From positions 1 to 30,563 of the IMG/VR virus record IMGVR_UViG_3300047455_000148: a stretch of DNA of 30,563 nt; one strand, 5' to 3'. Shown here one piece after another: positions 1 to 8,049 of the stretch (the first letter of the stretch is position 1; the number at the start of each line of letters is the position of its first letter). The position numbers and the translations under genes were made by a program. The notes below the pieces were generated by a model. The model made no database searches, was not told the DNA's origin, and saw only the letters and a program-made list of their open reading frames with translations. This stretch comes from a virus.

Positions 1-888
1 AAAGTTCCAGTCACCTCCGTCATTCACATAGTCATCGAAGTATTCCTCTAGTCGAGAGTTCTTACTAATGAGTTGTGACCGATAGTCGTCTTTGATTCCA
101 TAGGTGAATTTCTCACCCGTTGGAAGCTCAAATACCAAACCATCAAAGTCTTTTACCTCAGCAGTCATTGTTCTCACCCAGTCTTCAGTAATAGGAGATT
201 GCACTTCCGTGTCTCCGTTCTCATCAACAGGAAGCTGATAAGCGTCCCTGAGTTCGGAGATAGACTTCCGTGCGGATTCCGCATCCATCTTGAGTTGAAG
301 TTTCGCTAGGTTGACATCGCCCTCTTCAAAACGGTCGGCATCCAGTTTGTATTTACTGGCCATCAACAAAGACACCTCATCTGTTGTGAGATTGCCGTGT
401 TCAATAACCATCTGGTTTCGTACAGCTGTAAGGTCATCCATTTCGGATGGGTTCAACTGCTGATACTTATACCAGTCTTCTGGACTACGACCCGTCTTGC
501 GGACGAAATCATTGATAGCGGAAACGCGCTCGTCGATTTCAACGGGTTTATTTGAAATCACGTCGGACAAGTAGTCGTAACCAGAGACCTCTGTCCCAAG
601 CTTTTCGCTTAGATACTTGAGGACTTCGGAATCGACATCCAAGCCTTCGAATGATTCAGATTCTTTTACAGCTTCCTGAAGAGACTCTGAAGGTTGAGCT
701 TCAGGCTCTGCAACAGGTTGCGTATTTTCAGTAGCAGCTGGTTCAGCCACGACTTCATTTTGGACAGGCTCCACTGGAGCATCTGCCACGGTTTCTTCCA
801 CAGCATTTTGTGTAGGTTCTTGTACTGGCGGTGTGTCGCTAATTGCAAACCCAGCCTCCGCCATTGCGGTTTCTAAATCTTTACTCAT
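1..888 (-). CDS. Acidic virion-assembly protein, scaffold-like (3' end outside window)
   Basis: This frame is open for 296 codons from the ATG at 888 to the window edge, so its C-terminus is missing. The first ~80 residues are low-complexity and rich in Glu, Pro, Val and Ala (repeated PVAEPEAQP-type segments). A more ordered part follows, with EVLKYLSEKLG near residues 93-103 and a helical segment LAKLQLKMDAESARKS around 195-210. It is the last visible gene of the minus-strand structural block, 6 nt after the stop of the preceding gene. An acidic, disordered N-terminus plus helices in a virion block suits a scaffold or prohead-core protein, and a capsid gene would be expected just beyond the left edge. 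That role is inferred from composition and position; I recognise no family. Coding status is firm. Confidence 0.8.
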   Translation of the reverse strand, partial: MSKDLETAMAEAGFAISDTPPVQEPTQNAVEETVADAPVEPVQNEVVAEPAATENTQPVAEPEAQPSESLQEAVKESESFEGLDVDSEVLKYLSEKLGTEVSGYDYLSDVISNKPVEIDERVSAINDFVRKTGRSPEDWYKYQQLNPSEMDDLTAVRNQMVIEHGNLTTDEVSLLMASKYKLDADRFEEGDVNLAKLQLKMDAESARKSISELRDAYQLPVDENGDTEVQSPITEDWVRTMTAEVKDFDGLVFELPTGEKFTYGIKDDYRSQLISKNSRLEEYFDDYVNDGGDWNF

Positions 889-894
889 ATTGAA

Positions 895-1215
895 TTATTT
901 GTAAGTTTTCTTTTGGCTTTTTGGTGGTGTCTTACTGTGACCACCCTTGCTCCAAAGGAATCGGTTTGCCCAGTATGCAGCACTACCTTTCCTCTTAATG
1001 TTTTTTGCGTGTCTGCTTCTGAATGCAGCTCTAGCTTTTGAGCTGTAGTTATTGCCCATGCTCTGGTCGCCAAACCTAACAAGCACACCGCTCTCTTGAC
1101 CGGGGCCAAGTGTACTAACCACAGCTGCTTTTTTTGTTGCATGCCCTTTAGTCAACTTTGGTTTGTTGACTCCCTTAAAACCTAGCTTCTTGGCTTTGTC
1201 TGCGGCACTGGACAT
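895..1215 (-). CDS. Small basic phage protein with SAAYWAN motif
   Basis: A 106-aa, Lys/Arg-rich protein of unknown function. The middle and C-terminus carry VRFGDQ (46-51), FRSRHAKNIKRKG and SAAYWANRFLW. This pattern (RFG, then FxxRHxxNI, then SAAYWA) is one I recall from short conserved proteins of marine podoviruses and myoviruses, but I cannot name the family with certainty. No membrane segment or signal peptide is visible. The start is supported by a TATCTTTG box 4 nt upstream of the ATG, and the scaffold-like gene follows after 6 nt. High charge and position suggest a minor virion or DNA-contacting protein; this is inference. Confidence 0.8.
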   Translation of the reverse strand: MSSAADKAKKLGFKGVNKPKLTKGHATKKAAVVSTLGPGQESGVLVRFGDQSMGNNYSSKARAAFRSRHAKNIKRKGSAAYWANRFLWSKGGHSKTPPKSQKKTYK

Positions 1216-1219
1216 TCAG

Positions 1220-1227
1220 CAAAGATA
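1220..1227 (-). promoter_or_regulatory. Bacteroidota-type -7 box, TATCTTTG
   Basis: On the minus strand the sequence reads TATCTTTG-CTGA-ATG, an exact match to the TAnnTTTG -7 consensus of Bacteroidota housekeeping promoters. The 4-nt gap to the start codon would put transcription initiation at or next to the ATG, giving a nearly leaderless mRNA. The same box and 4-nt spacing recur before the genes starting at 17230, 18120 and 18633. Confidence 0.55.
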
Positions 1228-1249
1228 ATAAAAAGAAGAGGTGGGATTT

Positions 1250-1429
1250 TTAGGGCATTAAAGACGTTATCATCTCCTTGTCTGACTCTGATAGAACACC
1301 CTGTTGGTCGTGACTAATCTGCATAGCTATAGCAACAGCATCACAATACTCTTCACCTGTTACGTGAAGAACAAAGCACATTGCGCTAGTTGCGTCTATA
1401 GCAGCATTAATTGATTTCTTAGTGTACAT
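1250..1429 (-). CDS. Small hypothetical protein, 59 aa
   Basis: This short gene fills what would otherwise be a 210-bp gap. It starts at an ATG whose first base is the last base of the TGA stop of the preceding gene (TGATG), the arrangement expected for translational coupling. The protein begins MYTKKSINAAIDATSAMCFV, contains two cysteines, has a mixed helical character and ends KEMITSLMP. No family is recognised and there is no signal peptide. Its function is unknown; its place at the end of the fibre gene array suggests a small accessory of that module. Confidence 0.6.
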   Translation of the reverse strand: MYTKKSINAAIDATSAMCFVLHVTGEEYCDAVAIAMQISHDQQGVLSESDKEMITSLMP

Positions 1430-2283
1430 CAGCCAAAGTTTAAATAGGTGTTTTCGGCGGATATTGTAAACACTCCGTAATCCGTCTCCTCTCCTGTAAA
1501 CGCTCCTGTATCACTTCCCTGAAGTTTAAAATGGCTGGCATCGCATTGGGAGTGAAACTTAATCCTCGCGCTTTTAATTGTCGGAATGGTTGAATATGTT
1601 CCTCGCTCCCATTCTATTTGCCACCAATTATTTGCAGCGTTCGTACCCAAAAGCCAAGATAGGGAGCTAGAACTATCTACAGCCTTGAACGCCGCGTAAG
1701 TATTACTATACACATGACCTTGAGAGACCGCAATCCCAGTCTCTGAGGTGTTGCTAGTCATATTTGTAGTAGGATATTCCGTTCCGCCTTGACCCTGAGA
1801 AGTATAAAAACTTAAGTCAGTCATTGCTAATCTATTGTTGGAGTCTGACCCGTCTGAACTAACACCCCTAATCCGCAGGTATCTACTTTGAATAAACGAA
1901 ACATCATAGGTCGCTGTCACCGCTGCGCTTTGAACATTATCCCCAAACTCCTGAGCCCTTACGCTCACGGTTCTGGTTCCTGTCGTTGTATTTGTGTCGT
2001 TAAAATTCATGGAAGCACCTACAGAGCGTTTACCAGTATCTAACGTGCGGTCTACTACTGAATCAATAACCGTAGTTGTGCCGCCCACCACCGCAGTCAC
2101 AGAATAGTTTGGGTTTGTGTATGCGGTTGAATGGTTCGTCACCGTCACATTAACTGCCCCGAACGTACCGCCACTAACCGAGATAGTCGGTGTAGCTGTA
2201 GCTGTGCCGCCTCCGCTTTGCGTGACAAAAAAACCGCTGATGCTTGAAATGTCGTCTGTTGATACTCCTGAAATTTCCCCCAT
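1429..2283 (-). CDS. Fibre/appendage protein with possible discoidin (F5/8C)-like C-terminal domain
   Basis: A 284-aa Ser/Thr/Gly-rich protein. Residues ~30-125 look like a beta-sandwich of repeated Val/Thr strands (VSGGTFGAVNVTVTNHS type), similar to Ig-like or BACON-like domains of appendages. From ~130 on the pattern changes: SRYLRIRGV, then AAFKAVDSSSSLSWLLGT, NNWWQIEWE, IKSARIKFHSQ and HFKLQGSDTG. This order (Ala-Phe-x-Ala-Val-Asp, aromatic Trp-x-Ile-x-Trp, Phe-x-Leu-x-Gly-Ser) resembles carbohydrate-binding discoidin/F5-8C domains. The gene lies 2 nt downstream of another fibre gene. A glycan-binding receptor role is an inference; it could equally be an unrelated jelly-roll tip domain. 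Confidence 0.75.
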   Translation of the reverse strand: MGEISGVSTDDISSISGFFVTQSGGGTATATPTISVSGGTFGAVNVTVTNHSTAYTNPNYSVTAVVGGTTTVIDSVVDRTLDTGKRSVGASMNFNDTNTTTGTRTVSVRAQEFGDNVQSAAVTATYDVSFIQSRYLRIRGVSSDGSDSNNRLAMTDLSFYTSQGQGGTEYPTTNMTSNTSETGIAVSQGHVYSNTYAAFKAVDSSSSLSWLLGTNAANNWWQIEWERGTYSTIPTIKSARIKFHSQCDASHFKLQGSDTGAFTGEETDYGVFTISAENTYLNFG

Positions 2284-2285
2284 GA

Positions 2286-3620
2286 TTAGCTGATTTTAAT
2301 CCACTCTTGTGACGGGCTGAAGTAGATTAGTGCACTACTTGCGTTGATAACGTATCCAACAATTCTTGAGTAGTAGTTCTGAGTGGTAGGAGGTGATGCT
2401 TGGACATGGCCACTAGTAGACCCTAAGTAGAGTGGGGTTCCCTGTGCAGCATTATTCCAGCCCTGATTGCTTGACATCTTTATGATACCATTAAGCAATA
2501 ACTCTTGAGCATCTGCCGCGTCAGTAGTACAAAACAACATTGTCGTTGCGCCAGCCGAGGTTGTGTGGTCAGCTGTAGTGATGGGATTGGTGCCCTGACC
2601 CTGAGAGTATCTCATAATTCGTCCAGCAGTCAGAGTCCCTGTAAATGAACCTCCTTTCTTCAATAACCTAGAGCCCGTTCCAAACAAACCAGCTGACGTA
2701 GTAGCAGCAAAACCAACATTTATTTCTTGGGCTTGAAGTGCTTTAGTGGTAACTATTCCGCTAAATGCATTACCCGAAATCTCGGAAGCTGTGAATGACC
2801 CTGCTTCGATTCTGTGACCGGTGGCGTTGTAGGTTATCTCAGAGTCAGAGGTAAGAGTATCTGAATCGCTCCAGATGGCGATGCGGTTTGAGCCACCGCT
2901 ACCATCAATCGTTCCTCCTGACACCGTAGAAAATGAGAGTGTGCCAGAACCGTTGGTGGTAAGTGCCTGACCGGTAGTTCCGTCAGAGTCAGGATACACT
3001 ATGGAGTTAATAGACATACCATTAGCGACGGTCTTTATGTGTACCTGACCCTGACCAACTGCAAATTCAGGTGAAACAGGAGAGCCAGTAGAGTCACTAA
3101 TTTCAAACTGACCTCCGTTAGGGTCTATGGTTAAGTCGTTTCCATCGCAGTCATAAGTCCTGCTGTCGTCTGCTGTTAAGTTGGTATTGCCGAGATGTGT
3201 GTCAGATGAGGACGAAGCAGCAAAGGATAGATTGCCACTGCCGTCTGTCTGAAGTACATCTCCAGAATTACCGAGAGACGTAGGTAGCTTTAACTCATAA
3301 TCTTGTGTAAGGTTAGGAGCTGAAAGACCAACCTTATAACTGCCATTATCGGTTGCCTCAAATAGTGCAATTCTACCGGGAAGACTACCAGATGAACCTT
3401 GGAATCGAGCTTCGTTAGACTTAACAACAAGAAGGTCGCCGCCCGCGTTTGTAATCCCGGTAATTAATTGCAGTACGGTGTTTGAGTTTCCAGAAACAAA
3501 ATTGAGGTTACTCCCTCCGTTACTAGCTAGAGTGTAGCTTCTACCCGCATCCGACTGAGTTAGGTTTGTGGTGGCTAGATTACCGTCATCCTCAGTAAGT
3601 ACTTTTTTCCAATTCGCCAT
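2286..3620 (-). CDS. Tail fibre-like structural protein with MANWKKVL N-terminus
   Basis: A 444-aa Gly/Ser/Thr/Asn-rich protein of the kind that forms trimeric beta-structured phage fibres. The first residues, MANWKKVLTEDD, closely match the start of the protein at 5303 (MADWKRVLLETD), suggesting a shared virion-attachment tag. The body contains the repeated form GDVLQTDGSGNLSF (~118-131) and GQALTTNGSGTLSFS (~217-231), a marine phage fibre repeat. The last ~120 residues are more hydrophobic (MLFCTTDAADAQELLLNGIIK) and end in a compact domain, YYSRIVGYVINASSALIYFS. It sits in the fibre array 9 nt after a small gene's stop. Host-receptor specificity cannot be read from the sequence. Confidence 0.8.
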   Translation of the reverse strand: MANWKKVLTEDDGNLATTNLTQSDAGRSYTLASNGGSNLNFVSGNSNTVLQLITGITNAGGDLLVVKSNEARFQGSSGSLPGRIALFEATDNGSYKVGLSAPNLTQDYELKLPTSLGNSGDVLQTDGSGNLSFAASSSSDTHLGNTNLTADDSRTYDCDGNDLTIDPNGGQFEISDSTGSPVSPEFAVGQGQVHIKTVANGMSINSIVYPDSDGTTGQALTTNGSGTLSFSTVSGGTIDGSGGSNRIAIWSDSDTLTSDSEITYNATGHRIEAGSFTASEISGNAFSGIVTTKALQAQEINVGFAATTSAGLFGTGSRLLKKGGSFTGTLTAGRIMRYSQGQGTNPITTADHTTSAGATTMLFCTTDAADAQELLLNGIIKMSSNQGWNNAAQGTPLYLGSTSGHVQASPPTTQNYYSRIVGYVINASSALIYFSPSQEWIKIS

Positions 3621-3629
3621 GAGGTTGCA

Positions 3630-3812
3630 TTACTTTGCAGCCTCCATAACGCTACCGGAAGGCTGCTTCTTTTGTTCTAGTTTTTGCACCCTCTCAAATT
3701 CCTTTCCAATCTTATCCAAAAGAGCACTAACAGTGTGAGAGTCAGACGCTTTGATTGTTTGATTTTCAACGGAGGTCTTCACCAAATAAAGTTCACTTAA
3801 TTCTAATTTCAT
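3630..3812 (-). CDS. Small helical protein in fibre array, 60 aa
   Basis: A 60-aa, Lys/Glu-rich, probably mostly helical protein (KIGKEFERVQKLEQKKQ near the C-terminus). No family is recognised. It begins 16 nt after the stop of the 58-aa gene and ends 9 nt before the next fibre gene, so it belongs to the same transcription unit. Short helical proteins between fibre genes sometimes act as assembly chaperones or connectors; nothing in the sequence proves that here. Confidence 0.65.
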   Translation of the reverse strand: MKLELSELYLVKTSVENQTIKASDSHTVSALLDKIGKEFERVQKLEQKKQPSGSVMEAAK

Positions 3813-3828
3813 TGTAATCGCCTTTAAT

Positions 3829-4005
3829 TTATTGTGACTTCAAAAAACTATGCAGCTTGTTCACTACATCTGCCAGCAAAAGTACATCCTTACCCTCGAA
3901 CGTGCAAGTGTGCAACGTCTTTAAGATAAAGGTTACCTCCTGCTGAGAGAGAGGTTCATTGGGGTTAAAACCAGTAACCTCTTTCTTCCTTCCTAGTAAA
4001 CCCAT
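3829..4005 (-). CDS. Small hypothetical protein, 58 aa
   Basis: This short gene fills the interval between two listed fibre-module genes. Its ATG shares a base with the upstream stop codon (TAATG), the same coupling seen at 12659, 27072 and 27836. The protein reads MGLLGRKKEVTGFNPNEPLS, then QQEVTFILKTLHTCTFEGKD and LLLADVVNKLHSFLKSQ, giving a predicted two-helix C-terminal half. The QQEVTFILKxL...GKDVLLLxxVxxKL pattern is one I associate with small phage proteins next to fibre genes, but I cannot name a family. Function unknown. Confidence 0.65.
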   Translation of the reverse strand: MGLLGRKKEVTGFNPNEPLSQQEVTFILKTLHTCTFEGKDVLLLADVVNKLHSFLKSQ

Positions 4006-5303
4006 TAATCAAGGTATAGATAAAGTCCTTTAGTTCCTGAGCCGCCGCCAGTATTGTAAAACATAGCACCAGTAGGCATGATGGCCGAGTCAGGCTCTGC
4101 GGTTCCTTTAGTCAAAGCAGCAACACCCATTGGAGCACTACCAGCAGAGGCTGCGGCCCCGTGGTCTTTGAACTGCCATCCAGCAACACCAAGGTTGGTG
4201 TCTTTCCAAATAAAGTTAGGATGGTTTGCGGGGGTAGCCGTAACCGTGTCTACGGTAAGTCCAGCACCGTCAGCGGCTCCAACGCTGTTTGCTCCATCGG
4301 CAACCAAAATCGTCTTGTCTTCAACAGTCAGAGTCTGTACATCAATAGATGATGAGGTACCATTAACAACGAGGTCACCATAGATTGTAACAACTGAGTC
4401 ACCTCCAGCGGTTGTTGGTGCTGCAATCTTCATGGTTGTCTCAACCGCGTTGGCAACCATGTTGGAGCTTCCATTAACTCCTGATGCCTTGAAGAAGATA
4501 TCACCACCGATTGCCGTACCAGTACTGATACCACCAGTGAACGTAAGGTCTCCACCCGACAAGTCGGTATCACCACTGGTCGCACCATTGACACCGCTCA
4601 TGGATACCATAGAGAGCAAGTTCTGGTCGAGGTTTAGAGTGATAGTGCCACTGGTCGTAATTGGACCGCCAGTATCAGTAATGTTGGCACCACCATCAAC
4701 CGTAACCGAAGTTACAGTACCGTCAGCACCTGAAAGGTTATCGGTGATTCCAGTAACGAAATCGTAAATCTGGTCGCCCGTGGCTAGAGCTGTTTCGCCG
4801 TCGGCTACAGCTGCTGTGACAATACTCAGTGTCGGCGTACCCTGCGCTGCACCATCGGCAACAGTGAGCTGGTTGGTCGTTCCTGAATCAACCGCACCCG
4901 TGTATCCTTGAGCGATAACGAAATCATAAATCTGGTCACCAGTTGCAAGGGCTGCGCTGCCGTCGGCTACAGTTGCTGTCTTTGCTCGAACTGCACCAGA
5001 ACCATTGGACGCTGACAGCTCGATAGTAGTACCATCAACGGTTACTTCAATCTCGTCAGCATTGGCAGTAATACCATCACCGCCAACTACGTTGAGGGTT
5101 GGGTCAACAGTGCTAGTACCACTCTGAGTCATACCATCACCTGCGGTGACCGATGTTACAGTACCAACATTCGATGTCAGTCCGTTGACAGCAGTGGCAA
5201 TCGCCGCTTCAACTGCATCTTCTGACGGAACAGTGGTTGTGTTTCCATCCGTTACTGTTTGCGTGATGTCTGTTTCTAACAGAACTCTTTTCCAATCTGC
5301 CAT
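4005..5303 (-). CDS. Tail fibre-like structural protein with internal repeats
   Basis: A 432-aa protein dominated by Gly, Thr, Ala, Val and Asp, with GTVTSVTxGDGM and TSGTITLNLDQNLLS segments typical of marine phage fibres. The N-terminus MADWKRVLLETD resembles that of the gene starting at 3620. A unit ADGxxALATGDQIYDFV occurs twice, around residues 115-131 and 169-185 (54-residue spacing). The C-terminal third (residues ~320-432, VQTLTVEDKTILVADGANS onward) looks like a separate domain ending in GTKGLYLYLD. It overlaps the next gene by one base (TAATG). Role as a trimeric fibre or spike shaft is inferred from composition and position. Confidence 0.8.
   Translation of the reverse strand: MADWKRVLLETDITQTVTDGNTTTVPSEDAVEAAIATAVNGLTSNVGTVTSVTAGDGMTQSGTSTVDPTLNVVGGDGITANADEIEVTVDGTTIELSASNGSGAVRAKTATVADGSAALATGDQIYDFVIAQGYTGAVDSGTTNQLTVADGAAQGTPTLSIVTAAVADGETALATGDQIYDFVTGITDNLSGADGTVTSVTVDGGANITDTGGPITTSGTITLNLDQNLLSMVSMSGVNGATSGDTDLSGGDLTFTGGISTGTAIGGDIFFKASGVNGSSNMVANAVETTMKIAAPTTAGGDSVVTIYGDLVVNGTSSSIDVQTLTVEDKTILVADGANSVGAADGAGLTVDTVTATPANHPNFIWKDTNLGVAGWQFKDHGAAASAGSAPMGVAALTKGTAEPDSAIMPTGAMFYNTGGGSGTKGLYLYLD
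4754..4980 (-). repeat. Two-copy in-gene direct repeat, 162-bp spacing
   Basis: Positions 4754-4818 and 4916-4980 are imperfect copies of a ~65-bp unit encoding ADGxxALATGDQIYDFV. Differences are mostly at third codon positions, which indicates an old duplication kept at protein level rather than a recent slippage event. Confidence 0.7.
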
Positions 5304-5348
5304 GAGAATATGGGGTTGTAATTTTTTGCTAAGATAAGATGTTTTACG

Positions 5349-5885
5349 TTACTCCGAAGTAACTCCGAAGTAAAGGTTGTCGTTCTCATCAGCGTACATG
5401 CCTCCAAGAAAAGCTTCTGGCTCTGAGCCGCTTGAGAACCTCTTGAACTCTACAACGCCATCTAAGTTAACATGACCAGTCCCGTTAGGAGTAAAGGTTA
5501 TGTCTCTGTTACTGCTAGATACTATAGAGTGAGCAAGAACATCTAGGTTTCCACCAAGCTCAGGCGAAGTGTCCTCAACAACATTGTCAATCCCACTACC
5601 CGAACCCACCTCTTTCCAGTTGGAGGTGTTTGTCCAATCCGAATCACCTACCGACTGGAACTTATCGTCGAGACCCGCTGTGGATTCCCTAGGTCCATCA
5701 TACACATATAGCTTGTCGTCATTGCACATGTAGGCCAAATAGGGTGATGACCTATTGGCGGAAGACAACGAGTTTCTTTCAGCTACAGTATCGAATAAAC
5801 CAATACCCCTAGTTTGATGAAGGGCAAGTTCAAGGAGCTTCGCAGAGTCAGATGAATGTGATAATGGTCCGTTAAACTCTGGCAT
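5349..5885 (-). CDS. Fibre-module structural protein, 178 aa
   Basis: The N-terminal half (PYLAYMCNDDKLYVYDG, then DSDWTNTSNWKEVGSGSG) and the centre (DTSPELGGNLDVLAHSI, then PNGTGHVNLDGVVEF) match a wording I know from marine phage fibre proteins, in which DTSPxLGGxLDxxxxxI marks a recurrent shaft module. The C-terminus (AFLGGMYADENDNLYFGV) is short and has no separate receptor domain. It lies 1 nt downstream of the collagen-like fibre gene and about 45 nt upstream of the next fibre gene. Probably a short fibre or connector; the exact location in the virion is not visible from sequence. Confidence 0.75.
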   Translation of the reverse strand: MPEFNGPLSHSSDSAKLLELALHQTRGIGLFDTVAERNSLSSANRSSPYLAYMCNDDKLYVYDGPRESTAGLDDKFQSVGDSDWTNTSNWKEVGSGSGIDNVVEDTSPELGGNLDVLAHSIVSSSNRDITFTPNGTGHVNLDGVVEFKRFSSGSEPEAFLGGMYADENDNLYFGVTSE

Positions 5886-5886
5886 C

Positions 5887-7641
5887 TCAAGATTCCGTAT
5901 TTCTTATTAGGTAATAGCTCCCTCTCAAACCAACGTTAGCCAATGGTTCATAGAGCCTCAAGACATGAAATGGAATTTTATTGCTGGCTGTGCCAAATTG
6001 AATTTGCAAATTTAACGCTTCTTTCAGGAGCCAGAAGTCACCCGTTGTTTGTGGGGGGTTCTCTATTCTTTGCGTGTAGTTGTTACCTCCAAAGTCCTCA
6101 AAGAAATCTTGATTGACATTACCCCCTCCTGTTAAATCCTGATAACCCCCACTACCATTTGAAAAATAGTATGAAGGAACAAAGACGTAAACGTAATCTC
6201 CTGTCTGCTGAGAAGTATTTACAAGCATACTGACACTCAACTGAGACGTATTAGCGTCAAGTAAGTCACCAGTAGAAGTTATGTTTTCAGGGTAGCACGA
6301 AACACCGTTGTTGGAAGTGTCTCCATCGTACATATCCTGAAAATTTGAGTCAGTACTTGAGGTGGTTAGAGCAGTAGAGCTTAGAACCAGTTTAACAGGA
6401 ACCCTATTTACTGAGTAGGAGGCAGATTCAAAGTCACACTCAGTAGAACTCAAGCTAGAGTAAGGTCTTACACTATCCCAAATCTTTACCTTGTATGTAT
6501 TAGAATCGCCAATAGCGACATCGCCATCATCTATAGCAATACTAAACGTGCTGGTTCTTCCGTTAGAGTCAAGACTTTCACCAGATATGTCTACTATACT
6601 TCCAACGAGAGCATTGTTAGAATCTAAAACCGCGTAGCTATCCAGAGCTACGCCGCTCGTTTCAACCTCAACCTTAAACTTGAGATTACTTTCACCGTTG
6701 TATAGCTGACGATTGGAGTCGGTCTCGTCTGATGAAACCGTAGCTAATGCATTGGACTTTCTCTGAAGCTCAATACCGTTTGTGTTGTTGGTCTTTATTA
6801 ATCTTGGTGAGATATACACGGGGTCGTAGTCTACCTCCGAGCTAAACACCTCACCCTGACCGTTATCAGGTTCCTCTGCACTTACTTTCCAAGTGATGTG
6901 CTCATTAGTTGGGTTCTCTGTAGCGAAGGCAAAGCTGTAGGTCTCACTGTGGGTGTAACTCGCTGATGCTCCAGTAACACCAGTTTGAGTGTGAATCAAA
7001 CTAAACGCACCACTACCAATCTTTTTGTAAAACTTGAAAGTAATCGTAGAGCCCTGAGAGCTATTGGGGTTTGTTACAGAAGCTTGTATCTGCGCTGTAG
7101 CATTACTAATAGGCGTGTCGTTAAAGCCCACACTATTAGGTGTGACATTTATCGTAGGAGCTTGGATTTGCCCTAACTGAACAAGAGCCTCTCTAATTAT
7201 GTCGATGGCAGTCTTATTACCATCACCTACTACTATCTGGTCAGTGTGAGAAAACTTTCCGAAGTTACCGCCGTCTGGTAAGAATACAGTAATTGCAGAG
7301 TCTAGGGTTTCAGTTGTTGCATCACTACCGTCGGCACCGTCGGCACCATCCGCGCCATCCGCGCCATCCGCGCCATCGGCACCGTCAGCTCCGTCCGCTC
7401 CGGGAGCACCATCGGCACCATCGGCACCCGCTGGTCCTTGTGGACCTTGCGGTCCTTGTGGACCTGTAGCACCAGCTGGACCAGCACCAATGGCACCAGC
7501 AATAGAGATGGAGTTGTCCGCTACCTGATTTAAAGTAACGACTTTAATGTCCGGGCCATCTTTAACAATAGACACCTTAATGATGTCACCGTGCTGGCTG
7601 GATACTTTTACATTTTTAGGCTGGTTTACACTTACAGGCAT
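5887..7641 (-). CDS. Large tail fibre with collagen-like Gly-X-Y stalk
   Basis: A 584-aa fibre protein. Residues 1-50 form a non-collagenous beta-rich head (VKVSSQHGDIIKVSIVKDG). Residues ~54-107 are about 18 uninterrupted Gly-X-Y triplets, first GPQGPQ-type, then GAD repeats, which fold as a collagen triple helix and imply a trimer. The following ADxxIDIIREALVQLGQ-type helix probably registers the trimer. Residues ~170-280 look like an Ig-like domain (ITFKFYKKIGSGAF, then SYTHSETYSFAF), and the rest is a long Ser/Asp/Asn-rich beta region ending YEPLANVGLRGSYYLIRN. It follows the 132-aa beta-sandwich gene by 9 nt. Function as a host-contact appendage is inferred from this architecture. Confidence 0.85.
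   Translation of the reverse strand: MPVSVNQPKNVKVSSQHGDIIKVSIVKDGPDIKVVTLNQVADNSISIAGAIGAGPAGATGPQGPQGPQGPAGADGADGAPGADGADGADGADGADGADGADGADGSDATTETLDSAITVFLPDGGNFGKFSHTDQIVVGDGNKTAIDIIREALVQLGQIQAPTINVTPNSVGFNDTPISNATAQIQASVTNPNSSQGSTITFKFYKKIGSGAFSLIHTQTGVTGASASYTHSETYSFAFATENPTNEHITWKVSAEEPDNGQGEVFSSEVDYDPVYISPRLIKTNNTNGIELQRKSNALATVSSDETDSNRQLYNGESNLKFKVEVETSGVALDSYAVLDSNNALVGSIVDISGESLDSNGRTSTFSIAIDDGDVAIGDSNTYKVKIWDSVRPYSSLSSTECDFESASYSVNRVPVKLVLSSTALTTSSTDSNFQDMYDGDTSNNGVSCYPENITSTGDLLDANTSQLSVSMLVNTSQQTGDYVYVFVPSYYFSNGSGGYQDLTGGGNVNQDFFEDFGGNNYTQRIENPPQTTGDFWLLKEALNLQIQFGTASNKIPFHVLRLYEPLANVGLRGSYYLIRNTES
7321..7482 (-). repeat. Collagen-like triplet-coding repeat
   Basis: Short tandem units of 9 bp encode Gly-Ala-Asp and Gly-Pro-Gln triplets. 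Such tracts vary in length by slippage, so the stalk length of the fibre may differ between related phages. Confidence 0.75.
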
Positions 7642-7650
7642 GGTGCTTCA

Positions 7651-8049
7651 TTACGCGGTTATTGAAACATCTTCATTGACTTTCAGTGTGCCAAAAATTA
7701 AAGTAGTAACTGCATTGTCGATGCCCGCCTTTTGCTCCACATCATAAACGTAAAGTCCTGAAGGCATGGTCTTCATTACAGTAGCTGCCAAAGTAACATC
7801 AATGTACTTATTTGCGAAGTCATCTGAATCAGCTGTAACGGTGGCCGCAAAGTTTACGTCGGCTGCATTTTTCACATAGTCACCCGTGTCAGAATGCCTA
7901 ACCTCAAAGAGGAATATGTCTCCAACTTTAAAACCAGCAGTACCGTCAGGCTTAGTCACGGTCAGCCGAAGAGAGAAAGTATCTCCCTTTCTGCAAGTCA
8001 CATCGACTCTCGATGAGGTATCTAGATTAATCTTTGTTGCGTTACTCAT
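7651..8049 (-). CDS. Beta-sandwich appendage/baseplate protein (BppU_N-like)
   Basis: I place the start at the ATG at 8049 (MSNATKINLDT), overlapping the portal gene by 8 nt; an in-frame ATG at 8055 is also possible. The 132-aa protein is strand-rich: CRKGDTFSLRLTVTKPDG (residues ~20-37), IFLFEVRHSDTGDYV, then ATVMKTMPSGLYVYDVEQ and TLIFGTLKVNEDVSIT. The string KGDTFxLxLxVTxPDGxxxD, followed by FxFEVR and a GxYxYDxE strand, resembles the N-terminal domain of phage upper-baseplate and fibre-anchoring proteins. Its position between the portal and the first long fibre fits an adaptor that docks fibres on the virion. Family match is from memory; the role is inferred. Confidence 0.7.
   Translation of the reverse strand: MSNATKINLDTSSRVDVTCRKGDTFSLRLTVTKPDGTAGFKVGDIFLFEVRHSDTGDYVKNAADVNFAATVTADSDDFANKYIDVTLAATVMKTMPSGLYVYDVEQKAGIDNAVTTLIFGTLKVNEDVSITA

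Noticed and set aside
7302-7502. Short direct repeats resembling a CRISPR or satellite
   Set aside because: The units are 9 bp, have no spacers and encode Gly-X-Y triplets in frame in the fibre gene.
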